In this document: positions 54,438 through 62,939 of the stretch, piece after piece | Position numbering within the stretch: the first letter of the stretch is position 1 | How the letters are laid out: each line of letters starts with the position of its first letter | NCBI GenBank assembly: GCA_026125285.1 | Contig: JAHCLO010000035.1 | Span: forward strand, 1 to 64,000 | Direction: 5' to 3' | From: Verrucomicrobiia bacterium | Lineage (GTDB): Bacteria > Verrucomicrobiota > Verrucomicrobiia > Limisphaerales > JADLHS01 | Length of the DNA: 64,000 nucleotides | The notes under the pieces: generated by a model | What the model saw: the letters and a program-made list of their open reading frames with translations, nothing else | The model's database searches: none | Told to the model about the DNA's origin: nothing | Translations under genes and position numbers: made by a program

Positions 54438-55313
54438 ATGAACCGCAAGCACCAAGACTACTCAACGGCGGCGGGGCAGGGGCAGGAGGCGGGGGGCCTG
54501 GCCTCGTCGCGGCTGGCGAAGCTGGGGCGTTACGCCGGCATCTACGCGGCCCTGTGGAAAAACTCCGTCACGCGGGAGACAATGTTCAAAGGCAACTTCC
54601 TGCTCTGGATCGTGGTGGAATTGCTGTGGTTTGGTCTGCAACTGGGATTCATCGGCGTGTTGTATTTGCACACGGACGCCATTGGCACCTGGACGAAATG
54701 GGAAGTCGTGTTGCTGGTGGGCGCGAGTCAGTTCATCCAGCAGATTTACCAGGCGTTCTTTCTGATCAACTGCGCGAATCTCTCGGAACTGATCCGCACC
54801 GGCAAACTGGATTTTCTTCTTATGCTCCCGGTGAACACGCGCTTTGTGGTTTCGTTGCGGCAGGTGGACCTGGGCGGGTTCGTGAATGCGTCATCCGCCC
54901 TGGCCGTGATGCTCTACGCCGCACGGCAACTTCAACTCGTGCCCACGGTGGGCACGGTGTTCGCGTTTCTGGGCCTCTGCGCGGCAGGGATTCTCATCCA
55001 CTATTCGCTGATGTTCATGCTGGCCACGATCAGCTTCTGGACGGTGAAAGCGCAGGGGATTGTCTTTGGCTACTACAATTTGTTTCAGATCGCCCGCATG
55101 CCGGATGAGGCATTTCGCGGAATGTACAAAGCAGTGTTCACGTTCGTGCTGCCGATGCTGCTGGTGAGCAATGTGCCGGTGCGGTTGCTGGCGGACAAAT
55201 TGGAATCGCACGGAGCGCTGTTGTTGCTGTTGGGGATGGCGGCGGCGTGCGCAGTGGTTTCGGAATGGGTATGGCGACTGTCCGTCCGCCGCTACACCAG
55301 TGCAAGCAATTGA
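54438..55313 (+). CDS. ABC-2 family permease (PF06182-like), second of a pair
   Basis: A 291-residue membrane protein, ATG at 54438 with GGGAGG upstream. A hydrophilic leader of about 30 residues precedes six hydrophobic segments (GNFLLWIVVELLWFGLQLGF, LMFMLATISFWTVKAQGIVF, LLLLLGMAAACAVVSEWVWR). ELIRTGKLDFLLMLPVNTRF is the counterpart of the family motif in the neighbour, so the two probably form a heterodimeric permease. The exported compound is unknown. The ATPase must be encoded elsewhere. Confidence 0.9.
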   Translation: MNRKHQDYSTAAGQGQEAGGLASSRLAKLGRYAGIYAALWKNSVTRETMFKGNFLLWIVVELLWFGLQLGFIGVLYLHTDAIGTWTKWEVVLLVGASQFIQQIYQAFFLINCANLSELIRTGKLDFLLMLPVNTRFVVSLRQVDLGGFVNASSALAVMLYAARQLQLVPTVGTVFAFLGLCAAGILIHYSLMFMLATISFWTVKAQGIVFGYYNLFQIARMPDEAFRGMYKAVFTFVLPMLLVSNVPVRLLADKLESHGALLLLLGMAAACAVVSEWVWRLSVRRYTSASN

Positions 55314-55716
55314 GCGTTGGCAAGGGCGGCAAAATCTCTTGAAACAAAACGCCCGTCTGTCGGGTATTGATCCCGACGATATGAAAGCAATTCACTTTAT
55401 GACGAAACCGAATCCGGCCTTCAAGGTGACCCAGCCTTTGCCGCTGTTGCCCAGCGATTACAGGGGTGGCCGGGGGCGGGCCGCGATACCCGCCTGTGCG
55501 TCACTTTCAGCCCTCGCCGGGCTGCCGTTGACGGCCGCGAAGAGCGTCGTCGGGGCGATTTGCCCCAAGGCCGACCTGGGGTCGCGGATGCCCCGCTTGG
55601 TTGCCTGAAAGGCGCCTCATGCAATCCGTCACTGATTATCCAGCAGGTTATGCAACAGCTTTGCATCTTAACCGTCTTCGGCCCTAAACTGACCTCCGGG
55701 CGATGCTCGCCGGCCA
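55314..55716. other. Intergenic spacer, nothing recognised
   Basis: About 400 bases between the permease pair and the ECF sigma gene. G+C-rich with several short inverted repeats, the clearest being TCGGG/CCCGA around 55360-55376. No reading frame, tRNA or known repeat is convincing. It presumably holds the promoter of the sigma operon near its right end. Confidence 0.5.
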
Positions 55717-56262
55717 ATGACCGAGACGCAACAGTTCGAGGCGTTCCTGCACAATTACCAGAACATGGTTTTTAGCACTGCCATGCGCCTGCTCGCCAAC
55801 CAATCCGAAGCCGAGGATGTCACACAAGAGGTTTTCCTGCGCGCCTACGAGAGGTTCGCCACGTTGCGTGACAGTCCGACGGTTGGCGGGTGGCTCAAGA
55901 CGGTGGCCACCAATCTGAGCCTCAACCATCTCGCGCGCTACCGGGCGCGCTGGAGTTTTTTCTCGGAACTGAGCCGCAGTTCGGATGAGGGTGATGAACT
56001 GGTGGTGGATTTCCCCGCGCCGGAGGACACGCACGCCGCAATTGAGGCCGCCGATCGGCGCGAGCTGGTGGAGCGCGCCCTGCAAAGTCTGCCGCCCGCG
56101 CAACGGGTGCCGCTGGTGCTTTTCCATCTGGAGAGTCTGCAATACGATGAGATTGCCGAAAAGCTCGGCGTGTCGCTGGGCAAGGTGAAGACAGACATCT
56201 TTCGCGGACGCGAGGCGTTGCGCCAAAAGCTGCAACTCAAACTGGAGGCAGAATCGCTTTAA
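55717..56262 (+). CDS. ECF sigma factor, RpoE-like
   Basis: A 181-residue sigma-70 family protein with region 2 (FEAFLHNYQNMVFSTAMRLL ... AEDVTQEVFLRAYERFATLR ... GWLKTVATNLSLNHLARYRA) and region 4 (ALQSLPPAQRVPLVLFHLES ... YDEIAEKLGVSLGKVKTDIF). It directs RNA polymerase to specific promoters, probably for an envelope stress response. The next gene, 13 bp downstream, encodes a small membrane protein where an anti-sigma factor would be expected. The third gene is a membrane protein, so the operon may regulate envelope functions (inference). Confidence 0.95.
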   Translation: MTETQQFEAFLHNYQNMVFSTAMRLLANQSEAEDVTQEVFLRAYERFATLRDSPTVGGWLKTVATNLSLNHLARYRARWSFFSELSRSSDEGDELVVDFPAPEDTHAAIEAADRRELVERALQSLPPAQRVPLVLFHLESLQYDEIAEKLGVSLGKVKTDIFRGREALRQKLQLKLEAESL

Positions 56263-56275
56263 CGGACCACCACGC

Positions 56276-56740
56276 ATGGACTCCGAACTCGAGAAACAAC
56301 TGACGGCAAGCGTGCAACGGGAGTTGAACACGTTGGGCGAACTTGCGGCGCCAAGCGGGTTGGCGGCGCGGATCATGGGAACGATTCAACAACGCGCCGC
56401 CGCGCCGTGGTACCGACGCGCGTGGCAGACCTGGCCATTCCCACAACGAGCGGCGGCACTGGTGGTGATGCTCGCGCTGTTTGCCGGTCTGTGCGTCGGG
56501 AGCTGGCAGTTTGGCCAGAGCGATCTGTTGGCGGACGCGCTGGGTTCGATCGGCGAGCGCTTGAGCCTGGTGAATGTGCTTTGGGGCGCATTGGGCGCCC
56601 TGGGCAACGCCATCACGCTGGCAGTCCAGAGCATCCATCCGCTGGTATGGATCGGCGGTGCGTTGGTGATGCTGGGCTGTTACGCCGCGTGTGTCGGTCT
56701 GGGAACGGTCTGTGTGCGGCTCGCGTGGGCGCGCCGCTAA
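56276..56740 (+). CDS. Small membrane protein, possible anti-sigma factor
   Basis: A 154-residue protein. The N-terminal 55 residues are helical and charged (MDSELEKQLTASVQRELNTL ... AARIMGTIQQRAAAPWYRR), followed by two membrane helices (AAALVVMLALFAGLCVGSWQ and WIGGALVMLGCYAACVGLGT). The cytosolic helical head plus membrane segments, and the position directly after an ECF sigma gene, fit an anti-sigma factor, but no ZAS zinc motif (HXXXCXXC) is present. It is therefore either a non-zinc anti-sigma factor or another membrane protein of the operon. Confidence 0.75.
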   Translation: MDSELEKQLTASVQRELNTLGELAAPSGLAARIMGTIQQRAAAPWYRRAWQTWPFPQRAAALVVMLALFAGLCVGSWQFGQSDLLADALGSIGERLSLVNVLWGALGALGNAITLAVQSIHPLVWIGGALVMLGCYAACVGLGTVCVRLAWARR

Positions 56741-56752
56741 ACCAGGAGAATC

Positions 56753-58453
56753 ATGAAAACAAATCTTAAACAAACGTGGGGCCGGGGCGGAACAGGGATT
56801 CTTGGCACGCTGCTGTTCTGCGGCTGGGTGATGAGCGGGACGACGCAAGAAGTCGTGCCGGAGGCTAACCCGGACGAGGCGACGAATGCGTCGGTGACGG
56901 AAAGCGCCACGGAAGAAGCGCCGACGCCCTCGATCACCTCACCCTTGGTGCGGCATGGTTATCATGGCACCTCGGGGCAGGAGATCGTGGTGTTTGGACA
57001 CAGCGCAGAACTCGCGGCAGGTCAATCCATCCGGGATATGGTGGCGATTTTTGGTTCGGCCACCGTGCGCGGCGAGGTGCGCGACCAGGTGGTTGCCGTC
57101 TTCGGTAACATTGTCATTGAGGGACAGACGCGCGACGCCGTAGCAGTGTTTGGCAACATCAAACTCGCCCCCAACGCCGTTGTCTCGCGCGATGCCGTAT
57201 CGGTGTTTGGCAACGTCAAACTTGGGCCCGGCGCCAAAATCGAACGCGACGTGGTGGCCGTGGGTGGCGCCGTGGATCGGGAGGAAGGCGCCACGATTGG
57301 CGGACAAATCGTGAGCATTCCTGGGTTTGGTTGGATGGGAAATTGGGTGGAGCATTGCCTGTTGAAACTGCGTCCGCTGGCGCCGCGCGTTGGCTGGCTG
57401 TGGGTGCTGCCGGGCGCGTTCTTCCTGCTGTATCTGCTCGTGGCGTTGGCGTTGCCGCGTCCCGTGAACGCGTGTTTGGAGGAAATTACGCGCCGCCCGG
57501 CAACGACACTGATGGTGGGACTGTTGACCAAAATACTCATGCCGTTGGTGATCTTCATTCTCGTGGCCACGGGCATCGGGGTCTTCGTTGTGCCGTTCCT
57601 GCTCGCGGCGCTGTTCTTTGCGGCCATTCTGGGCAAGGTGGCTTTGCTGCAATATGTCGGCCGGCAGTTGGGACGACAATTTGGCAGCAGCGCCTTTGAG
57701 GCACCGTTGCTGGCGTTCGTAGTGGGGTGGATTCTTATCACGCTGCTGTACTTCGTGCCGGTCTTGGGTCTGGTGGTGTTTGGCGTAACGGGAATCTGGG
57801 CGTTGGGCGCGGCGGTCATGGCCATGTTTGGCGGCACGCGACGCGAATTGCCCCCGCGCACGGCGCCTCCACCGGTGACGAACCAACCGCAGCCTGCGAC
57901 ACCTGCCACGGCGACTGGCGCGGCCACTTTCGCCGTCGAGACCGCCGCGAACAATCCTGCCGAACCCGGCGAAACGCCGGCGAGCAGCAGCGCCGAAAGT
58001 GGGCCGCCACCACCCCTGCCGACTCCCATGCCAGTGACGGAAACTGCGTCCGCGGGCAATTCCGAGGCGTTGACCTTTCCGCGCGCCAATTTCTGGGAGC
58101 GCATGGGCGCGGCGTTTCTCGATGTGATCCTCGTCTCGATTCTGAGTTCGCTGGTCGGCGGAGTGCCGCTGGGATTCCTCGTGGCACTGGCCTATTTCGC
58201 GGGGATGTGGGCGTGGAAAGGCACGACGGTTGGCGGCATTGTGCTGAATCTTAAAGTCGTCCGGCTCGATAACCAACCGGTCACTTTTCCGGTGGCGTTG
58301 GTGCGCGGGCTGGCAGCGGCGTTCTCCGTCGTTGTGCTGTTCCTCGGCTTTCTGTGGATGATTTGGGATCGCGACAAGCAAACCTGGCACGATAAAATCG
58401 CCGGGACGGTTGTGATTCGCCTGCCGCGCGGCACATCGCTGGTGTGTTTCTGA
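56753..58453 (+). CDS. Fusion of a bactofilin-like repeat region, membrane domain and RDD domain
   Basis: A 566-residue protein with an AGGAG ribosome site before the ATG. It starts with a signal-like segment (TGILGTLLFCGWVMSGTTQE). Residues about 75-190 are short beta repeats spaced every 18-20 residues (RDMVAIFGSATVRGEVRDQV, DAVAVFGNIKLAPNAVVSRD) resembling the polymer-forming/bactofilin helix. Next come several membrane helices (WVLPGAFFLLYLLVALALPR ... FVVGWILITLLYFVPVLGLV), a Pro/Ala-rich linker, and a C-terminal RDD domain (NFWERMGAAFLDVILVSILS, DRDKQTWHDKIAGTVVIRL). The repeat region should face the periplasm. It is the third gene of the sigma operon. Function unknown. Confidence 0.87.
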   Translation: MKTNLKQTWGRGGTGILGTLLFCGWVMSGTTQEVVPEANPDEATNASVTESATEEAPTPSITSPLVRHGYHGTSGQEIVVFGHSAELAAGQSIRDMVAIFGSATVRGEVRDQVVAVFGNIVIEGQTRDAVAVFGNIKLAPNAVVSRDAVSVFGNVKLGPGAKIERDVVAVGGAVDREEGATIGGQIVSIPGFGWMGNWVEHCLLKLRPLAPRVGWLWVLPGAFFLLYLLVALALPRPVNACLEEITRRPATTLMVGLLTKILMPLVIFILVATGIGVFVVPFLLAALFFAAILGKVALLQYVGRQLGRQFGSSAFEAPLLAFVVGWILITLLYFVPVLGLVVFGVTGIWALGAAVMAMFGGTRRELPPRTAPPPVTNQPQPATPATATGAATFAVETAANNPAEPGETPASSSAESGPPPPLPTPMPVTETASAGNSEALTFPRANFWERMGAAFLDVILVSILSSLVGGVPLGFLVALAYFAGMWAWKGTTVGGIVLNLKVVRLDNQPVTFPVALVRGLAAAFSVVVLFLGFLWMIWDRDKQTWHDKIAGTVVIRLPRGTSLVCF

Positions 58454-58530
58454 GGTTGAGAAACGGCAGGGCAGGGGAGGACGACGCTCCATCGCCAAGA
58501 GATTGGTGATGGGGCGTCGGCGCTTGTAGT

Positions 58531-58675
58531 GCCGTGACAAACATATTTGGAGGCAAGGTCGGGCGCGTCACTCTGTGCGCGCCGCAACCGGGGACTGGCT
58601 TTCCCAACGGCGAGCACGGAGCGACGCGCCCTACCCGCGACCCGCAGGGTGCAATGAAACTTCTTTGTCGCGGCA
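58531..58675. repeat. Dispersed palindromic element, family B (copy B3, most complete)
   Basis: The ends GCCGTGACAAA (58531-58541) and TTTGTCGCGGC (58664-58674) are inverse at 10 of 11 positions. Inside, GGGCGCGTCACTCTGTGCGC is mirrored by GAGCACGGAGCGACGCGCCC. At about 144 bp it equals copy B1. It lies in the spacer between two convergent genes. Confidence 0.85.
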
Positions 58676-58716
58676 GTATTGGGGCTGGGAAGTCAGTTCG
58701 GCAGTGCCGGCGATGC

Positions 58717-59589
58717 TCACTTCGGAGTCCCGGGCGGAAGGATTTCAAGCTTCGGCGTGACGCCAGGTTCGCAGAATCTGATGACCGAATACTTGGCAAC
58801 GAAGACCTGTTTTCCATCGGCTTGTTCGAGTTCGATGAAATCAGCCACCAGGTCGCTGTCCTCGCCAGACAACCTTCGCAGACCTTTGAACAAGACGTTG
58901 CGGTACACGACGAGGTTCTGATTTCGCTCGGTGCAATACACATCGTAGCGCTTGTTCGTCTCAACTGCGTCCCGCGTCTCTGTTGGCATTGAGATGTTGT
59001 CTTTGGTTTCTGGGTTGGAAGGCGGAGCAGTAGTATCGCTGGTGTGTATCGTTTCGGATTCCGCGTGCTGCGCATCAAAGTTGGGATCAAGTTCCTTGAG
59101 GATTTTCCGCCGCGCCACCTCCACGCTCACGCCCAGATTTCTCAACACCCGGGCGGCCACATTGTCGCCCTCGTGCAACAGGCCAAGCAGGATATGCTCA
59201 GTCCCGACATAGGTGTGGTTTAGCGCCTTGGATTCCTTCACTGCCAGTGCCAACACTTTCTTCACTCGGGGTGTGTAGGGAATGTTGCCAGTCATGTTCT
59301 GGTCGGGTCTGGTGCCGACTTGTTGCTCGACTTCCAACCGCACGGTCTCAAGGTCGAGGCCCAGTTTGCCGAGAACATTGATGGCCACGCCTTGCCGGAG
59401 CGCAATCAATCCCAACAGCAGGTGTTCGGTGCCGACGAAGTTGTGGTGCATACGATCCGCTTCCTTGCGGGCGAGCGCCAGTGACTGCTGGGCACGGGGA
59501 GTGAGATTGTTGAGGGATTCATTCATAAACGGCGTCGGGCTTAGAGCGGGTTCCGTCAATGCCCTTCGGATTCGCTTGAACCAGTTCAT
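58717..59589 (-). CDS. ClpC-type double Clp-N domain protein lacking the AAA+ ATPase
   Basis: A 290-residue protein starting at ATG 59589 (MNWFKRIRRALTEPALSPTP); an internal ATG at 59526 (MNESLNNLTPRAQQSLALAR) is an alternative. Two Clp-N repeats are clear: LTPRAQQSLALARKEADRMH with NFVGTEHLLLGLIALRQGVA, and YTPRVKKVLALAVKESKALN with TYVGTEHILLGLLHEGDNVA, then VARRKILKELDPNF. In ClpC these domains recruit adaptors and substrates to the unfoldase. Here no Walker motif follows. After a Thr/Ser/Glu linker there is an unfamiliar C-terminal module of about 85 residues (KRYDVYCTERNQNLVVYRNV ... FIELEQADGKQVFVAKYSVI). It may act as an adaptor or decoy for Clp. Confidence 0.88.
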   Translation of the reverse strand: MNWFKRIRRALTEPALSPTPFMNESLNNLTPRAQQSLALARKEADRMHHNFVGTEHLLLGLIALRQGVAINVLGKLGLDLETVRLEVEQQVGTRPDQNMTGNIPYTPRVKKVLALAVKESKALNHTYVGTEHILLGLLHEGDNVAARVLRNLGVSVEVARRKILKELDPNFDAQHAESETIHTSDTTAPPSNPETKDNISMPTETRDAVETNKRYDVYCTERNQNLVVYRNVLFKGLRRLSGEDSDLVADFIELEQADGKQVFVAKYSVIRFCEPGVTPKLEILPPGTPK

Positions 59590-59770
59590 AACCAAATTGG
59601 GTTTACCCGGAGAATACCACGTCCGTTATCCGGAAGGCCAACAGTGTTTCCGCCCCATTTTCCTTTCCTTTCGGCGCTTTGGGCTTATCCTGCCGCGCTC
59701 GGGTTGGGAGTTCGGAATAAGATCAGGATCAAGATTAAGACGAAGAGCAAGCAGTTCAAGAAACACACGG

Positions 59771-61561
59771 ATGGACGCGGAACACATACGCAATTTCAGC
59801 ATCATTGCCCACATTGACCACGGGAAGACGACGCTTTCGGATCGCCTGTTGCATCGCACCGGCACGATAGCCACCCGCGACATGGAGGCGCAGTTGCTCG
59901 ACTCAATGGACCTCGAGCGCGAGCGCGGCATCACCATCAAGGCGCATCCGGTGACGATGCTTTACAAAGCCAAGAATGGCGAGACGTACGAATTGAACCT
60001 GATTGATACGCCGGGGCATGTGGATTTCACGTACGAGGTGTCGCGCAGCCTCAGCGCGTGCGAGGGGGCGCTGTTGATCGTGGACGCGGCGCAAGGGGTC
60101 GAAGCGCAGACGGTGGCCAACGTGCATCTGGCCATGAAGCAGGAACTCGCGATCATCCCGGTGATCAACAAGATTGATCTGCCGCACGCGGACGTGGCGC
60201 TGGCCAAGCAGCAGTTGGAGGATATTCTGGCCATCCCGGCGGAGACGGCGATTCCGGCGAGCGCAAAGGAAGGCATCGGCATTGAGGAAATTCTCGAAGC
60301 CATCGTGGAGCGAGTGCCACCGCCCAAACCCACGGGAGCGCCAAGTTTGCAGGCGCTGGCGTTTGATTCTTATTTCGACACCTACAAAGGCGTGGTGACG
60401 CATGTGCGGGTGTTCAACGGGGAACTGAAGGCCGGCCAACAAGTGAAACTGCTGCACTCGGGCAAGAACGTGGAAGTGAAGGAAGTCGGCAGTTTCAACC
60501 CCAAACCGTATGTCCGCGAGAGATTGGAGGTCGGCGAAACGGGCTATTTCACCGCGAACATCAAGAGTTCCGCCGAGGTGAAGATGGGAGATACCATCAC
60601 CGAGGCCCGCAATCCGTCGCCGCAATTGCCCGGGTTCAAAGAGATCCATCCCATGGTGTTCAGTGGAATTTATCCGATCAACACGGCGGATTACGAGCAT
60701 CTCAAGGTGAACATGGGGAAGTTGCAGCTCAACGACTCGGCCTTCGTCTATCAGGCGGAAACCAGCGTCGCGCTGGGCTTTGGTTTCCGCTGCGGATTTC
60801 TCGGTTTACTACACTTGGAGATTGTCCAGGAGCGTTTGCGCCGCGAATACGGCATGGACATCATCGCTACGTATCCCAGTGTGGTCTATCGGGTGACGAT
60901 GACCGACGGCACAGTGAAGGAGATTGATAATCCGGCGTTCTTGCCCGAGCCCAATTACATCGAGAAGATTGAAGAGCCGATGGTAAAGGCGTTCATCATC
61001 TGCCCCAATGAATACATCGGCGACATGATGGCATTGGTGTCCGAAAAGCGCGGCGCACTGGATCATACGGAGACGCTCGATACCAAGCGGGTGATGTTGC
61101 ACAACCTGGTACCGCTGGGGGAGATTCTGATTGATTTCCATGACCGCATCAAAAGCATCACGCGCGGTTACGGCTCGATGGATTACGAGCACGCGGATTA
61201 TCAGGCGAGTGAAATGGTGAAGCTGGACATGCTGGTGAATGGCGAATCCGTGGACGCCTTTTCGTGTATCGTCCATCGCAGCAAGGCCGAGGGCAGGGGA
61301 CGCGCGCTGGCGCTAAAGCTCAAGGAAGTGATCCCGCGGCAGCAATACCAGGTGAAAATCCAGGCGGCCATCGGCGGAAAGATCATTGCCTCCGAATCCG
61401 TGAGTGCCCTGCGCAAGGACGTCACCGCAAAATGTTACGGCGGCGACATCACGCGCAAACGCAAGTTGCTCGAAAAGCAGAAGGAAGGCAAAAAGCGCAT
61501 GAAATCCGTCGGCAGCGTGAACATTCCGCAGGAAGCCTTTATCGAAGTGTTGAAGACATGA
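59771..61561 (+). CDS. lepA: Elongation factor 4 (LepA)
   Basis: A 596-residue translational GTPase starting at ATG 59771 ([20 protein letters not shown]). The frame is open further upstream to 59282, but that part overlaps the divergent Clp-N gene. G motifs: [33 protein letters not shown] and SAKEG. The LepA-specific C-terminal domain ends with [20 protein letters not shown] and [17 protein letters not shown]. It acts on ribosomes during initiation or elongation. lepB follows 133 bp downstream, the same order as the E. coli lepA-lepB operon. Confidence 0.98.
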   Translation: MDAEHIRNFSIIAHIDHGKTTLSDRLLHRTGTIATRDMEAQLLDSMDLERERGITIKAHPVTMLYKAKNGETYELNLIDTPGHVDFTYEVSRSLSACEGALLIVDAAQGVEAQTVANVHLAMKQELAIIPVINKIDLPHADVALAKQQLEDILAIPAETAIPASAKEGIGIEEILEAIVERVPPPKPTGAPSLQALAFDSYFDTYKGVVTHVRVFNGELKAGQQVKLLHSGKNVEVKEVGSFNPKPYVRERLEVGETGYFTANIKSSAEVKMGDTITEARNPSPQLPGFKEIHPMVFSGIYPINTADYEHLKVNMGKLQLNDSAFVYQAETSVALGFGFRCGFLGLLHLEIVQERLRREYGMDIIATYPSVVYRVTMTDGTVKEIDNPAFLPEPNYIEKIEEPMVKAFIICPNEYIGDMMALVSEKRGALDHTETLDTKRVMLHNLVPLGEILIDFHDRIKSITRGYGSMDYEHADYQASEMVKLDMLVNGESVDAFSCIVHRSKAEGRGRALALKLKEVIPRQQYQVKIQAAIGGKIIASESVSALRKDVTAKCYGGDITRKRKLLEKQKEGKKRMKSVGSVNIPQEAFIEVLKT

Positions 61562-61694
61562 AAGCCGGCTGCAGCCAAAGGAAGCGGTGTTCGGATCCGC
61601 GCTGCACAATGCGCGCGGGAAAGGGCAGGGGAGGCGTCGCTTCGCTCGGGCCTGGTTCGTGTTCCACTCACCCATCACGCATTACGCATCACTT

Positions 61695-62861
61695 ATGATC
61701 CTACGCTGGTTTCTCTCCAAAACGGTTCGCCAGGCGACGGCGATGCGCAAGCACGTCCACCGGATTCTCTGCGCGCAACGTGACATTCTGTCCACGCCGG
61801 CACGGCAAGCGATCGAGGAGTCGCTAGCCGCGCTGCAAGCGGCTTTGCGTTCCGGCACCGCCAAGGAGGATTTGCTCAAGCAGATGGAGAACGTGGAGAA
61901 GGTCGCCAACAAATGGCTGCGACCGTATCCCCATGCCGCCTGGCGGGAAAATGTGGAAGTGCTGCTGGTCGCGCTGGCCGTGGCAATGGGTATTCGCACT
62001 TTCTTTTTGCAGCCATTCAAGATCCCCACCGGCTCGATGCAGCCAACACTCTTTGGCGTCACTTCCGAGAATCTGATGGAGCAGCCGGATTTTAAGATCC
62101 CAACGGGCCTGACGCGGGTGCGCGAATGGTTCGAGGGCATCTCGTATGTTGAATTACACTCGAAGGCGGATGGGAAGTTGGAACGCGTCGGCGCGCCATG
62201 GCGGTTTCTCATTTTCAGCATCAAGCAAACTTTGTGGATCGGTGGTGTGGCGCATACGATTTGGTTCCCGCCGGATTACGGTCAGCCGCCAGCCGGCAGC
62301 CTGGAAGGTCGGGCGGACCTGCACTATGGCCAGTCATTCTCCAAGGGCGAGCAAGTGGTTCGGCTCAAAGTGCAGAGCGGTGATCATCTGTTCGTAGATC
62401 GGTTAACCTATAATTTCCGCAAACCCACCCGTGGTGAAATCATTGTGTTCGAGACTGCCGGCACGCGAATTCCGCAACAGGACACGTTTTACATCAAACG
62501 TCTGGTGGCGCTGGGTGGCGAACGCGTGCAGATCGGCGAAGACCGGCACTTGCGGATCAACGGCGAGCGGTTGGATGCCAGCACACCACACTTTGAGAAT
62601 GTTTATTCCTTCGATCCGCGTAAGCCACCCAGAGAGAGCGAGTATTCTGGCCATGTCTATCATCCGCAATTGGCGCCGTATTTTTCCGGCCAGCGTGACG
62701 GCGTCTTGATCCCGCCGGACAACTACATGGTCATGGGTGACAACACGGTAAACAGTCTTGATTCGCGCAGTTGGGGCGAGTTTCCAGCCTCCAAAGTGAT
62801 AGGGAAATCATTCTTCGTCTATTGGCCGATCACATGGCGATTCGGCTGGGGACACAAGTAG
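61695..62861 (+). CDS. lepB: Signal peptidase I (long verrucomicrobial form)
   Basis: A 388-residue membrane protease from ATG 61695; the longer frame from 61587 is not expected. It removes signal peptides from exported proteins, of which the window encodes many. A 90-residue helical N-terminal extension precedes the transmembrane helix (VEVLLVALAVAMGIRTFFLQ). The catalytic Ser114 is in FKIPTGSMQPTL and the Lys268 base in FYIKRLVALGG. MVMGDNTVNSLDSRSWGE is the usual C-terminal motif. About 100 residues inserted between the Ser and Lys regions make it longer than E. coli LepB (324 aa). It is likely co-transcribed with lepA. Confidence 0.96.
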   Translation: MILRWFLSKTVRQATAMRKHVHRILCAQRDILSTPARQAIEESLAALQAALRSGTAKEDLLKQMENVEKVANKWLRPYPHAAWRENVEVLLVALAVAMGIRTFFLQPFKIPTGSMQPTLFGVTSENLMEQPDFKIPTGLTRVREWFEGISYVELHSKADGKLERVGAPWRFLIFSIKQTLWIGGVAHTIWFPPDYGQPPAGSLEGRADLHYGQSFSKGEQVVRLKVQSGDHLFVDRLTYNFRKPTRGEIIVFETAGTRIPQQDTFYIKRLVALGGERVQIGEDRHLRINGERLDASTPHFENVYSFDPRKPPRESEYSGHVYHPQLAPYFSGQRDGVLIPPDNYMVMGDNTVNSLDSRSWGEFPASKVIGKSFFVYWPITWRFGWGHK

Positions 62862-62939
62862 AATTATAAGGGACTCCGCAACATTTCGGTTTCGGGCATG
62901 TTGCATGCCCTATATTCCTACGAACAATGTCTGTTATAT

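Noticed and set aside
62895-62911. GGGCAT/ATGCCC hairpin between the convergent lepB and glgA genes
   Set aside because: A 6-bp stem without a clear T tract on either strand is too weak to call a terminator.
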